A stretch of 64,000 nucleotides of DNA from Pseudomonadota bacterium (GTDB taxonomy: Bacteria; Pseudomonadota; Gammaproteobacteria; Steroidobacterales; Steroidobacteraceae). The notes under the pieces were generated by a model. That model was not told the DNA's origin. It ran no database searches and was given only the letters and a program-made list of their open reading frames with translations. Below are positions 8,944 through 18,598 of this stretch, one piece after another; position 1 is the first letter of the stretch; each line of letters begins with the position of its first letter. Both the position numbers and the translations under genes were made by a program. The stretch lies in the NCBI GenBank assembly GCA_016703895.1, contig JADJBE010000005.1:124001-188000 (forward strand), given 5' to 3'.

Positions 8944-10343
8944 TGCGGCTGGTCCGATCCATCGCGACCACTTTGAGTCAAGCGGCTTGGGTCTAGCGCT
9001 CGCTGCAACACATCCCGCCCAAGATCGGTTTCCTCTATCGCGATTTCGAGCACTGTACGGCCTTCGGCAAATGCGCGTTTCGCGATCCGCGCCGCCTGGT
9101 CGTAGCCCACCAGCGGGTTGAGGGCGGTTGCCAGCACCGGATTGCGCGCCAGACGTGCTGCCACTTCAGCACCCCGCACATTGAAGCCGTCGATTGCCTG
9201 CACCGCCAATGACCGTACACCAGCGGCGCTCAGGCGGGTCGCACAGATGAGGTTGTTAGCAATCAGGGGCAACATGACGTTCAATTGAAAATTGCCGGAT
9301 TGCGCCGCAATGGTCACTGCGCTGTCCCAGCCAATGATCTGTGCCGCTGCCATGGCGACCGCCTCCGGAATCACCGGATTGACCTTACCTGGCATGATGC
9401 TGCTACCCTGCTGCAGCGCAGGCAATGCGATTTCCGCCAGACCGGCCAGCGGGCCACTGTTCATCCAGCGCAGATCGTTACAGATCTTGAGCAACTCGAC
9501 CGCCAGACCGCGGAGTTGGGCGGACCATTCAAGCGCCGTGGCCTGCGAGGATAAGGCAGCAAAATAGTTGCTGGCGGGGCCGAACCGCACCGACGTCAGA
9601 CGACTCAACTCGGCACAAAAGCGCAATGGGAACTCGACGTGGCAATTGATCCCTGTACCCACCGCTGTACCGCCCTGCGCCAACTGCGCCAGCCTCGCGG
9701 CAGCGTCGCTCAAGCGCGCCTCGGCCAACACGACCTGCGCGCGCCACGCCGACACCTCCTGCCCGAAAGTCAGCGGCATCGCGTCCATCAGATGAGTGCG
9801 GCCAGTCTTGGTGACACTGGCCAACTCGGCTTCACGCCGCGCCAGCGATGCGACCAGCACTTGCAAGGCAGGTTGGAGTTCGCGTTGCCACAGCAACAGC
9901 ACGCTGACATGGATCGCCGTTGGCACGACGTCATTGCTGCTTTGGCCCAAATTGACGTGGTCGTTAGGATGAACTGGGCTGCCCAACCGCTCTGCGGCAA
10001 GATTCGCGACCACTTCATTGGCATTCATGTTGGAGCTGGTGCCGCTGCCAGTCTGGAATATGTCCACCGGGAACTGCTGATCATGCTGCCCCGCGGCGAC
10101 CTCGGCTGCCGCGGCAGCGATCGCGATCGCAAGCGGCGGCGGCAACAAGCCGAGCGACTGGTTAGCAAACGCAGCCGCCTGCTTGATCAAGCCCAGCGCC
10201 GCGATGAACTCGCGCGGCATCGCCCCGCCACCCAGTCGGAAGTTCTCGACTGCCCGTTGCGTCTGCGCCCCCCATCGTGCCTCAGCGGGTACGGCGAGCT
10301 CGCCCATACTGTCGCGTTCGATCCTGGTTTTCGGGCTGGGCAT
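8940..10343 (-). CDS. fumC: Class II fumarate hydratase
   Basis: It interconverts fumarate and malate in the TCA cycle without an iron-sulphur cluster. The signature GSSIMPGKVNP is present, with TGSGTSSNMN and GRTHLMDAMP around the active site. The ATG at 10343 gives 467 residues, the same length as E. coli FumC; 26 further upstream codons in frame lack family similarity. It is divergent from purB, a member of the same lyase superfamily, with a 92-bp shared promoter region, and is first in an operon with nudL and mazG. Confidence 0.95.
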   Translation of the reverse strand: MPSPKTRIERDSMGELAVPAEARWGAQTQRAVENFRLGGGAMPREFIAALGLIKQAAAFANQSLGLLPPPLAIAIAAAAAEVAAGQHDQQFPVDIFQTGSGTSSNMNANEVVANLAAERLGSPVHPNDHVNLGQSSNDVVPTAIHVSVLLLWQRELQPALQVLVASLARREAELASVTKTGRTHLMDAMPLTFGQEVSAWRAQVVLAEARLSDAAARLAQLAQGGTAVGTGINCHVEFPLRFCAELSRLTSVRFGPASNYFAALSSQATALEWSAQLRGLAVELLKICNDLRWMNSGPLAGLAEIALPALQQGSSIMPGKVNPVIPEAVAMAAAQIIGWDSAVTIAAQSGNFQLNVMLPLIANNLICATRLSAAGVRSLAVQAIDGFNVRGAEVAARLARNPVLATALNPLVGYDQAARIAKRAFAEGRTVLEIAIEETDLGRDVLQRALDPSRLTQSGRDGSDQPQ

Positions 10344-10435
10344 GGCGGTTGTGTGACTAATCGGAGGCGGGGCTGCGAGCCGGACGGGCCTTGGCTGCGT
10401 TATGATGCACGATTCTAGCAAAGCGATTCACGTCC

Positions 10436-11800
10436 ATGGATATCGATTCCCTCACCGCACTGTCACCCGTTGATGGCCGCTATGGTCGCGCCGCCGATTC
10501 ATTGCGACCGTTTATGAGCGAGAGTGGCTTGATCCGCGAGCGAATCTGCATCGAGGCCGCTTGGCTAATTACTCTGGCGACCCAAGTACCACAGATTCTG
10601 CACGAGCCGCTACCGCCGGCGGTTTTGGCGTGCGCACAGTCGCTGGCGGCAGAACCTGACGCGTCCGCGGCTGCCGATGTCAAATTGATCGAACGGCAGA
10701 TCAACCATGACGTGAAGGCGGTCGAGTACTACGTGCGTCGCAGGCTCGAAGCTGCCGGTGCCAGTCCTGCCGTCCTCGAGCTGGTGCACTTTGGCTGCAC
10801 CTCGGAAGACATTAACAACCTCGCCTATTCGAAAACGCTGCAACGTTCACGCGCTGCCATGCTGCCAGTATTAGATCAGCTGATCGCGACGTTGCGGCAG
10901 CTTGCGCACGACTATGCGGGACTCGCCATGTTGGCCCGCACTCACGGCCAACCCGCCAGCCCGACAACCCTCGGCAAGGAATTCGCCAACGTCGTCGCGC
11001 GGTTGCAGCGCTCCCGAGCGCGCTGGGTAGCAGTCGAAATGCTAGGCAAATGGAACGGTGCGGTCGGTAACTACAACGCCCACCACGCGGCACTACCCGC
11101 GGTCGACTGGCCCGCCATCAGTGGTCGTTTCGTCGAATCCCTGGGCTTGCAATGGAACGCCTACACGACCCAGATCGAGCCGCATGATTGCATCGGCGAA
11201 TATGCAGACGCGCTCGCCGCCTGCAACGTCGTGCTGATCGATCTAGCGCGCGATGTATGGGGTTACATCTCACTCGGCTATCTGCGGCAGCGCGCGGTTG
11301 CCGGGGAAGTGGGTTCATCAACGATGCCTCACAAAGTCAATCCGATCGACTTCGAGAATGCCGAAGGGAACTTCGGTATCGCCAATGCGCTGCTGCGGCA
11401 CTTCGCCGAGAAGCTGCCGCTGTCGCGCTGGCAGCGCGACCTGACGGATTCGACCGTACTGCGCAATCTAGGTGTCGCACTGGCACACGCCCAGATCGGT
11501 TGGCAGTCTCTGGCGCGCGGTCTCGGCAAGATCGAAGCGGACCAGACCCGGATTGGCGACGAGCTGGCCGGCGCACATGAAGTGCTGGGCGAAGCCATTC
11601 AGACTGTGCTGCGGGCAGCCGGCGTACCCAATGGTTATGAACAATTGAAAGACTTCACCCGCGGCAGGCGTATCGACGCACCGATGCTCGCCGAATTCAT
11701 CGCCGGACTGCCCCTGCCAGCAGGCGAGCGTGAGCGGCTTGCTGCGATGCGACCGGCAGATTATGTCGGCTTGGCGCGAACCCTCGCGCTCGACATCTGA
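10436..11800 (+). CDS. purB: Adenylosuccinate lyase
   Basis: It cleaves SAICAR and adenylosuccinate in purine synthesis. At 454 residues it matches the E. coli-type PurB. The signature SSTMPHKVNPIDFENAEG (about residues 295-312) is present, as are TARTHGQPASPTTLGKE-like and FGCTSEDINN active-site blocks. It lies near phoPQ on one side and nudJ-mnmA on the other, as in enteric bacteria. A TATGAT sequence at 10401-10406 could be its -10 element, but no convincing -35 is seen. Confidence 0.95.
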   Translation: MDIDSLTALSPVDGRYGRAADSLRPFMSESGLIRERICIEAAWLITLATQVPQILHEPLPPAVLACAQSLAAEPDASAAADVKLIERQINHDVKAVEYYVRRRLEAAGASPAVLELVHFGCTSEDINNLAYSKTLQRSRAAMLPVLDQLIATLRQLAHDYAGLAMLARTHGQPASPTTLGKEFANVVARLQRSRARWVAVEMLGKWNGAVGNYNAHHAALPAVDWPAISGRFVESLGLQWNAYTTQIEPHDCIGEYADALAACNVVLIDLARDVWGYISLGYLRQRAVAGEVGSSTMPHKVNPIDFENAEGNFGIANALLRHFAEKLPLSRWQRDLTDSTVLRNLGVALAHAQIGWQSLARGLGKIEADQTRIGDELAGAHEVLGEAIQTVLRAAGVPNGYEQLKDFTRGRRIDAPMLAEFIAGLPLPAGERERLAAMRPADYVGLARTLALDI

Positions 11801-11966
11801 CCGACCCACCAAGCATCAACTGCGACTTGGGCCGCGCTTCTGCCAGCAGATTTCCCGCGCGGCGCGCTTTTCGTGAGCCACAGCGCAGATCGGTGGTTTC
11901 GTCTGGTTTATGTTGTTGGGCGCGCGGGGGATGCCGCGCGCTCGGCACAGGGATCTTTACGCCAAG

Positions 11967-12536
11967 ATGGCAAACGGGGAATTTGAACTCGGGATACTGA
12001 CGCAGTCGGCCTCGACTGGCGAACAGCCGTCATTGCCCGTATCGCACGATCGCGCCGATGGCACGGTCGAAATCGTCAGCTCACTGGAGGAGCTGCGCGC
12101 CTCGATCAACAAAGTGGCCGGTTCCGCGCGCCGGTTATTGTCCATCTACACACCGGACCTAGAGCCTGACCTTTACGATCAGACCGAATTTCTTGAAATC
12201 ATCAAACGTTTTGTGCTCGCGCGGCGCTTTGCCAAGGTCCGCGTGTTAGTCGGGGTCAATCCCGAATCCAGTCAAGATCAGCATCGGTTTCTCGCCATGA
12301 GCCGTCGCTTGACCAGCTATATCGAAATGCGTGCTATCGCGCTGCCGGACATGCAGCGGGCTGCGGCCTATGTGATCGCAGACGATCGAGCCGTCGTGTA
12401 CCGCGTCCATGCAAACACCTGGGATGGCGTTGCCGACTATAACAACGCGCCGGTGGCGCGAATGCATCTCGCCGAGTTCGATGCCACCTGGATCGGCAGC
12501 GACATCGAACGCGAATTGCGCAACGGCACACTCTGA
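11967..12536 (+). CDS. Conserved hypothetical protein between purB and nudJ
   Basis: About 189 residues from the ATG at 11967; the frame is open from 11910 but the upstream part looks non-coding. It has no signal peptide or membrane segment. The C-terminal two thirds alternate strands and helices (LLSIYTPDLEPDLYD, KVRVLVGVNPES, YVIADDRAVVYR). This is reminiscent of a phospholipase-D-like fold without the HKD motif, but that is a weak impression. It occupies the position that hflD has in E. coli and shares no obvious similarity with it. Its stop overlaps the nudJ start (TGATG), so the two are probably translated together. Function is unknown. Confidence 0.65.
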   Translation: MANGEFELGILTQSASTGEQPSLPVSHDRADGTVEIVSSLEELRASINKVAGSARRLLSIYTPDLEPDLYDQTEFLEIIKRFVLARRFAKVRVLVGVNPESSQDQHRFLAMSRRLTSYIEMRAIALPDMQRAAAYVIADDRAVVYRVHANTWDGVADYNNAPVARMHLAEFDATWIGSDIERELRNGTL

Positions 12537-13045
12537 TGCGTAGCGTCAATATTCAACCTACAGTCACTGTCGCCGCGATCGCAGAGCGTGACGGCAAGTA
12601 CCTGGTAATCGAAGAGCGTATCCGCGGCCGACTCGTGCTCACCCAGCCCGGCGGTCACGTCGAGGACGGCGAGACGCTGGTCGAAGCGATCATTCGCGAG
12701 GCACTCGAAGAGAGTGCTTGCGACTTCACGCCAAGCTATCTGATTAGTACGTATCTATCACGCAACGCCGCGACTGGCCATGCCACGCTGCGCTTTAACT
12801 TCGCGGGTACGGTCGCCGGCCCTGACTCCAGGCGCACTCTCGATCGCGGTATCGAACGTATGTTGTGGATGTCAGGTGCGGAACTGCGCGGCGCCGAGGC
12901 ACGCCTGCGCTCACCACAGGTCTTGCGCTGCATCGCCGACTACGAAGCCGGCATGCGCAATCCGCTAGCGAGCGTGCAGTATCTGGACGTCGAAACAGCC
13001 AGTCACGTGCGCTCAGTGGTCAATCGGAGCGCAGCCCGCAGCTAG
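12536..13045 (+). CDS. nudJ: NUDIX hydrolase, NudJ type
   Basis: The 169-residue protein has the NUDIX box GGHVEDGETLVEAIIREALEES near residues 40-61, preceded by LVLTQPGGHVE, the NudJ form. NudJ hydrolyses nucleoside tri- and diphosphates and HMP-PP in E. coli. The next gene is mnmA, as in enteric bacteria, which strengthens the assignment. The start overlaps the preceding stop by 1 bp. Confidence 0.85.
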   Translation: MRSVNIQPTVTVAAIAERDGKYLVIEERIRGRLVLTQPGGHVEDGETLVEAIIREALEESACDFTPSYLISTYLSRNAATGHATLRFNFAGTVAGPDSRRTLDRGIERMLWMSGAELRGAEARLRSPQVLRCIADYEAGMRNPLASVQYLDVETASHVRSVVNRSAARS

Positions 13046-13100
13046 TCGTCGCCTCAGCTGGCGCCCGGTGATGCCGGGCGCTGGGCGCTACAATAGCGCC

Positions 13101-14210
13101 ATGACGACGCCATCCAATTCGCCTGCCGCGGGAACCACCGTGCTGGTCGGCCTGTCCGGCGGCGTGGATTCCGCCGTCGCCGCGCTGCTGTTGAAACGCG
13201 CCCGCTACAATGTCCAGGGCCTCTTCATGAGTAACTGGGAGGAAGACGAAGACGGCTATTGCACCACAGCGCGCGATTTGCAGGACGCGCGCGCCATTGC
13301 CGCAGAACTGGCCATTCCCTTGCACGTCGTTAGTTTCGCAGCCGAGTATCGGCAACGCGTGTTCGACTACTTCCTGCGCGAGTATCGGGCGGGACGCACG
13401 CCAAACCCCGACGTCTTGTGCAATCGAGAGATCAAGTTTGGAGTCTGCCTTACGCATGCCCGGCGCCTCGGTGCCGCGTGGTTTGCGACCGGCCACTACG
13501 CGCGCCTGAACCATTCTGCGGACGGCATTGCCCTGCTCAAGAGTCGCGACCTCACCAAGGATCAGTCGTACTTCCTGCACGCTGTAGCTCGCGAGCATTT
13601 CGAACGCGTCCTGTTTCCCTTGGGTGAACTCAATAAAACTGAAGTTCGCGGCTTGGCGCGCGAGGCGGGACTGCCCGTGTTCGACAAGCCCGACAGTACC
13701 GGCATCTGCTTCATTGGCGAACGGCCTTTCAGGCAGTTTCTTGCCAACTATGTTGAGGAGTCGCCGGGGCCGATTTTGACCTACTCGGGAGACAGGCTGG
13801 GCACGCACCGCGGACTCGCGTTCTACACGCTGGGCCAGCGTAGTGGTCTCGAGATTGGTGGCCAGGCCGGCAAGGCCGAGGATCCATGGTTTGTTGCCAG
13901 CAAGGATTTGGCGCGGAACGCGCTGCTCGTAGTGCAAGGGCACGACCATCCGCTACTAGCCAGCCGCGCGGTCGAAACCGAAGCCTTTCACTGGCTGGCG
14001 CCGCCGCCGGTGAAAAATCTTGCGGCACACGCGAAGCTCCGCTACCGACAGGCCGACCAGCCGTGCGAAGTAATCATCATAGACAACCAGGGCGTCAGAC
14101 TGAATTTCACGACACGGCAACGCGCGGTGACGCCCGGCCAATTCGCGGTGCTGTACGAAGGCGAGCGGTGTCTAGGCGGCGGTGTCATCCAAACTGCATC
14201 TGCCGCCTGA
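13101..14210 (+). CDS. mnmA: tRNA-specific 2-thiouridylase
   Basis: It makes the s2 modification of wobble uridine 34 in Lys, Glu and Gln tRNAs. The PP-loop GLSGGVDS is at residues 17-24. The catalytic cysteines are Cys107 in NPDVLCNREIKFG and Cys203 in STGICFIGER. At 369 residues it matches E. coli MnmA. The ATG at 13101 is chosen because 11 upstream in-frame codons fall in a GC-rich spacer. TACAAT at 13089-13094 could be a -10 element very close to the start codon. Confidence 0.96.
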   Translation: MTTPSNSPAAGTTVLVGLSGGVDSAVAALLLKRARYNVQGLFMSNWEEDEDGYCTTARDLQDARAIAAELAIPLHVVSFAAEYRQRVFDYFLREYRAGRTPNPDVLCNREIKFGVCLTHARRLGAAWFATGHYARLNHSADGIALLKSRDLTKDQSYFLHAVAREHFERVLFPLGELNKTEVRGLAREAGLPVFDKPDSTGICFIGERPFRQFLANYVEESPGPILTYSGDRLGTHRGLAFYTLGQRSGLEIGGQAGKAEDPWFVASKDLARNALLVVQGHDHPLLASRAVETEAFHWLAPPPVKNLAAHAKLRYRQADQPCEVIIIDNQGVRLNFTTRQRAVTPGQFAVLYEGERCLGGGVIQTASAA

Positions 14211-14223
14211 GCACGCCAAAGAA

Positions 14224-14252
14224 CTGATTCGCGCGCGCTAGCAAGCTATAAT
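14224..14252 (+). promoter_or_regulatory. Candidate sigma-70 promoter of acnA
   Basis: A perfect TATAAT at 14247-14252 is preceded, 17 bp upstream, by CTGATT (14224-14229), a weak -35. The acnA ATG at 14355 would then have a 5' leader of about 95 nt. Confidence 0.5.
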
Positions 14253-14354
14253 TGGCGGTTTGCGGTCGACAATCGCATCTGTTGATCGCTCACGTCGATC
14301 GAAATGGGGGTCGAACGCTTGGCGGCCCCACTCGAACCATTCACTGGAGGAATC

Positions 14355-17054
14355 ATGACGGACAGCTTCAAGGCGCGCTCCAAACTCACCGTTGGCGGCA
14401 AATCGTATGACTACTGGAGTCTGGCCGCATTGCCAGCAGACAAAGTGGCCCGGCTGCCCTACTCACTGAAGATTCTGCTGGAAAACCTGTTGCGCTATGA
14501 AGATGGCGCCAATGTGACGCGCCAGGATATCGAGGCGGTGTTGAACTGGGACGCGAAAGCCGCCCCCGCACATGAAATCTCGTTCACACCCGCGCGGGTG
14601 ATCATGCAGGACTTCACCGGTGTTCCCTGCATCGTGGATCTCGCGGCGATGCGCGACGCAGTGCAAAAGCTTGGTGGCGATGCCGAGCGAGTCAATCCGC
14701 TCGCACCGGCGGAGCTCGTCATCGATCACTCGGTCCAGGTGGACGAGTACGGCAGCACGCAAGCACTGGCCGCCAACAACCGCATTGAGTTTGAACGCAA
14801 TGGCGAGCGCTACGAGTTCCTGCGCTGGGGGCAGACTGCGTTCCACAACTTCAAAGTGGTGCCGCCTAACACCGGCATCGTGCATCAGGTCAATCTGGAG
14901 TATCTGGGTCGCGTCGTGTTCCACAACAACACCACCGGCAAGAACGAGCTGTATCCCGATACGCTCGTCGGCACCGATTCGCACACCACCATGATCAATG
15001 GTCTTGGCATCCTCGGCTGGGGTGTGGGCGGCATCGAGGCCGAGGCGGCGATGCTGGGGCAGCCCGTCACCATGCTCATCCCGCAGGTCATCGGCTTCAA
15101 GATGACCGGGCAATTAACACCCGGCGCAACAGCGACTGACCTCGTCCTGACGGTCACCGAGATTCTGCGCAAGCGTGGCGTCGTCGATAAGTTCGTCGAG
15201 TACTTCGGCGACGGCCTCGCCAACTTGCCGCTCGCCGACCGCGCGACACTGGCGAACATGGCGCCTGAATATGGCAGCACCTGCGGCATCTTCCCGATCG
15301 ACGAGGAGACGTTGCGCTACCTGCAGCTCTCAGGTCGCCCCGAAGAACAGATCCAGTTGGTCGAAGCCTACGCCAAGGCGCAGGGCATGTGGCGGGTGCA
15401 CGGCGGCAAGCCAGCTAACTACACGGATGTCATCGAATTCGACATGAGCACAGTCGTGCCGAGTATCGCCGGCCCCAAGCGGCCGCAGGATCGCATTCCA
15501 CTGACATCATCCAAGCAAGCCTTTGGTGCCGCCCACAAGGCGATGGCGGAGGAACGCAGCAAGAAGAACCCCGCGGCGACCGGCAAGGCCGCCGTGCAGA
15601 TGGGCGACGACAAATTTGAAATAAGGGATGGTGCCGTCCTGATCGCGGCGATCACGAGCTGTACCAACACGTCCAATCCGAGCGTCATGCTAGGCGCAGC
15701 GCTGCTGGCCCGCAATGCGACGCAACTGGGACTGAAGGCAAAGCCTTGGGTAAAAACCAGTCTGGCGCCCGGCTCCAAAGTCGTTACCGACTACCTCGTC
15801 AAAGCAGGCCTGCTTGATGATTTGCGGGCGGCCGGGTTTTTCGTCGTTGGCTACGGCTGCACCACGTGTATCGGCAACTCTGGCCCACTCAAGCCCGAGA
15901 TATCGGCGGGCGTCAAAGCTGGCGACATCATTGCGACGTCCGTCCTGTCGGGCAATCGCAACTTCGAGGGTCGCGTGCATCCAGAAGTAAAAATGAACTA
16001 CCTGGCTTCGCCGCCGCTGGTGGTGGCGTATGCACTTGCGGGCACGATGGACATCGACTTGCAAACCGAGCCACTCGGCATGTCTAGCGGTGGCACGCCG
16101 GTGTATCTGCGCGATATCTGGCCGTCGGACAAAGAAGTCGCCGACGTCGTGCGCCAGTCGCTCGACTCGAAGATGTTCCGTAAGAGCTACGACGATGTGT
16201 TCAAGGGTGATGAACTGTGGTCGTCCATCAAGGTTCCGGCCGGCAAGATCTACGCCTGGGACGACAAGTCCACCTACGTCCGCAACCCGCCCTATTTCGA
16301 CGGGCTGACCATGACCCCGCAAGCAGTGAGCGATGTGCGTGGCGCGCGCGTGCTCGCACTGTTAGGTGATTCGGTCACCACCGATCACATTTCGCCGGCG
16401 GGCAATATCGCCAAAAATGGTCCCGCGGCACAGTATCTGATCGAAAAAGGCGTGCAACCTGCCGACTTCAATTCCTTCGGTGCGCGCCGCGGCAACCACG
16501 AAGTAATGATGCGCGGCACGTTCGCCAACATCCGGCTGCGCAATCTGATGGTGCCCGGCGTCGAAGGTGGCGTCGCGGTACACGTACCCAGCGGCGAGCA
16601 GATGTCCATCTATGATGCAGCGATGCGTTACAAGCAGGAGAACACGCCGCTGGTGGTCATCGCCGGCCAGGAATACGGCACCGGTTCGTCGCGTGACTGG
16701 GCGGCCAAGGGCACCATGCTGTTAGGTGTCCGTGCGGTCATTGCAGAGAGTTTTGAGCGCATCCATCGCTCGAATCTGATCGGCATGGGCGTGCTTCCGC
16801 TGCAGTTCCCGGAAGGCCAGAACGCGCAGTCGCTCGGCCTTACCGGCAAGGAGACCTTCGGCATCTCCGGTATTGCGAAGGCCGACTCGCGCACGGTCGA
16901 GGTCACGGCAACTCCGCCAGCAGGCGGGGCGGCAATCCAGTTCCAGGCCAGGGTCCGAATCGATACCCCCAAGGAACGTGACTACTACCAACATGGCGGC
17001 ATTCTGCAGTACGTTCTGCGGCAGATTGCTGCGCAAGGCAAGGCGACGGCCTAA
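14355..17054 (+). CDS. acnA: Aconitate hydratase A
   Basis: It isomerises citrate and isocitrate in the TCA cycle using a [4Fe-4S] cluster. The cluster cysteines are Cys436 in ITSCTNTSNPSV and Cys502 and Cys505 in GYGCTTCIGNSGPL. The C-terminal swivel domain carries GQEYGTGSSRDWAAKG. At 899 residues it fits the AcnA/IRP family. The ATG at 14355 is preceded by GGAGG (14346-14350), which fixes the start over the upstream GTG/ATG options. Confidence 0.96.
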   Translation: MTDSFKARSKLTVGGKSYDYWSLAALPADKVARLPYSLKILLENLLRYEDGANVTRQDIEAVLNWDAKAAPAHEISFTPARVIMQDFTGVPCIVDLAAMRDAVQKLGGDAERVNPLAPAELVIDHSVQVDEYGSTQALAANNRIEFERNGERYEFLRWGQTAFHNFKVVPPNTGIVHQVNLEYLGRVVFHNNTTGKNELYPDTLVGTDSHTTMINGLGILGWGVGGIEAEAAMLGQPVTMLIPQVIGFKMTGQLTPGATATDLVLTVTEILRKRGVVDKFVEYFGDGLANLPLADRATLANMAPEYGSTCGIFPIDEETLRYLQLSGRPEEQIQLVEAYAKAQGMWRVHGGKPANYTDVIEFDMSTVVPSIAGPKRPQDRIPLTSSKQAFGAAHKAMAEERSKKNPAATGKAAVQMGDDKFEIRDGAVLIAAITSCTNTSNPSVMLGAALLARNATQLGLKAKPWVKTSLAPGSKVVTDYLVKAGLLDDLRAAGFFVVGYGCTTCIGNSGPLKPEISAGVKAGDIIATSVLSGNRNFEGRVHPEVKMNYLASPPLVVAYALAGTMDIDLQTEPLGMSSGGTPVYLRDIWPSDKEVADVVRQSLDSKMFRKSYDDVFKGDELWSSIKVPAGKIYAWDDKSTYVRNPPYFDGLTMTPQAVSDVRGARVLALLGDSVTTDHISPAGNIAKNGPAAQYLIEKGVQPADFNSFGARRGNHEVMMRGTFANIRLRNLMVPGVEGGVAVHVPSGEQMSIYDAAMRYKQENTPLVVIAGQEYGTGSSRDWAAKGTMLLGVRAVIAESFERIHRSNLIGMGVLPLQFPEGQNAQSLGLTGKETFGISGIAKADSRTVEVTATPPAGGAAIQFQARVRIDTPKERDYYQHGGILQYVLRQIAAQGKATA

Positions 17055-17085
17055 CGCCGCCGCCCTGCACGGTCTGTGCCCTCGC

Positions 17086-17112
17086 GGCCGGACGCTCACG
17101 CAGCGTCCGGCC
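17086..17112. terminator. Bidirectional terminator between acnA and creD
   Basis: A perfect 11-bp stem (17086-17096 with 17102-17112) has a 5-nt loop and is followed by GTTT on the plus strand. It lies between the convergent acnA and creD genes and includes the last codons of creD. Confidence 0.75.
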
Positions 17113-18502
17113 GTTTGCCGAGCGACGCCCAGTCGAAGCGTCGGGTGATAAGCATCACCGCAGCCAGAACCGCGAACAGCAAGGTCGCGCCCATCAACAG
17201 GGCGTAGTCCTCCGAGATCAGTATCAGATACAGCGTGGCATAGAGTCCTGCGAGTCCGCCCCCCACGACAGCGCCCTGCACGCGGCTCTTGGCGACGCCG
17301 GCCAGATAGATGCTGACGAGCAGCACTAATGCGACCGCCGCAATCAGGTAGGCCACACCGAACAACAGGTGCTCGGACAAGGCCAGCAGCAGCACATAGA
17401 ACACAGCCAACGCAAGCCCGACAAACAAGTAGTGCATACCGTGCAGCGGCTTGCGTCCGGCGTGCTCCCAGATGAAGAACGCCAGCAAGGTGAGAGCAAT
17501 CACCAAGACCGCGTAGTGTACGGCCCGGTAGTTACGTTGGTAAACGTCCGCCGGCTGGTATTGCTCGACACCGATCGCAGCTTCTGCCAGGGCCTGCTGG
17601 GCGCTGAGTTCCTTGCTGACTTGGTCGCCGTACCAGAACTGACCGAAGCTGCGACTGAGACCCAAGGTCGACCAGGTCGCCTTGAAACCATTGCCGTCGG
17701 TGTGTTCCTCCCCGGGGCTCTGGGCGCCCAGGAACTTGGGATGCGGCCAATCTGATTCGATCGTGGTTTCTGTTGCGCGCGCCAGTGGTAACGTCATCAA
17801 GGCGGTACTACCGACTAACTCCAGCGTGATCCGAAACGGGATACGTTGCCCCGTTTTCAGCAGTTCCGCCGCTGGTCGGACCGCTGGTCCGGAATAGCCC
17901 GCATACGCGCCCGTCTGCAGGTCCAACGCCTCCCCGGCGAGCTTGAACTCTTTGACGGCTCGCAAGGTACGGGCCTCGGAGCCCAACACGGTAATCGTCG
18001 CTTCGGCGAGCCTGACTTCTCGATCCACCTCGACGCGGCGCAACTCAGCCAGATCACGACTGGAGAACTCGCCCGACAAGGTAACGATGGCGTCATAGGT
18101 CGGCACCTCATAGAGTCCGGAGCGCTTTTTCTTGACCTTCAGGGCGACGTGCGTCTTGAGGCTATCCGGCAGCACGTGCAACAGTGTGGTCTGCTCCTCG
18201 ACCCGACGCTCTTTCACGAAGCGCGAGTCGTTCGGATCGTCCTCGAACAACTTGACGCGTTTCTCGACCGTTCGTTTAGTCACCACCGGCACCGTCAAGA
18301 TCACGCCACCCGTGGTCTGCGGCCCACCAACCGATCCCTGCACGGTCGAAATGGCCTCCTGGCGAGCGCTCATGCGATCGGCCACCAGACCATCGACCAT
18401 CGCCAGCGCGACCAGCAGCAACAGCATGACGCCTGCGACAATGAGCCCCTTGCGCACCAGCGGCGGCAGGAGTCGACTCGTCTTGCCCATGATCTCCGAC
18501 AT
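17096..18502 (-). CDS. creD: Inner-membrane protein CreD
   Basis: The 468-residue protein has one N-terminal membrane helix (about 15-37), a large periplasmic region with TTGGVILTVPV, and five or six C-terminal helices from about residue 325 on (AVHYAVLVIALTLLAFFIWE, HYLFVGLALAVFYVLLL and others). This is the CreD topology; CreD is a CreBC-regulated protein linked to envelope integrity and colicin/beta-lactam responses. No creBC genes are in the window. Of three closely spaced ATGs, the one at 18502 lies 6 nt after AGGGAG and is preferred. Confidence 0.9.
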   Translation of the reverse strand: MSEIMGKTSRLLPPLVRKGLIVAGVMLLLLVALAMVDGLVADRMSARQEAISTVQGSVGGPQTTGGVILTVPVVTKRTVEKRVKLFEDDPNDSRFVKERRVEEQTTLLHVLPDSLKTHVALKVKKKRSGLYEVPTYDAIVTLSGEFSSRDLAELRRVEVDREVRLAEATITVLGSEARTLRAVKEFKLAGEALDLQTGAYAGYSGPAVRPAAELLKTGQRIPFRITLELVGSTALMTLPLARATETTIESDWPHPKFLGAQSPGEEHTDGNGFKATWSTLGLSRSFGQFWYGDQVSKELSAQQALAEAAIGVEQYQPADVYQRNYRAVHYAVLVIALTLLAFFIWEHAGRKPLHGMHYLFVGLALAVFYVLLLALSEHLLFGVAYLIAAVALVLLVSIYLAGVAKSRVQGAVVGGGLAGLYATLYLILISEDYALLMGATLLFAVLAAVMLITRRFDWASLGKRPDAA

Positions 18503-18598
18503 CTGCATCTCCCTAAAAAAAAGTCTCTAACCGCGACAGAATGCGAGGCGAAGGTGGCAACACGGCTGCTGCATTTGTGGCAAATTGTGTCACCCGCT

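Noticed and set aside
13020..13949. 309-codon open frame antisense to mnmA
   Set aside because: mnmA is intact with all catalytic residues; the antisense frame is an effect of high GC and shows no recognisable domain.
17846..18598. Long in-frame extension upstream of the HAD phosphatase, antisense to creD
   Set aside because: It mirrors the creD coding strand, has no domain pattern, and family similarity begins only at the ATG at 18599.
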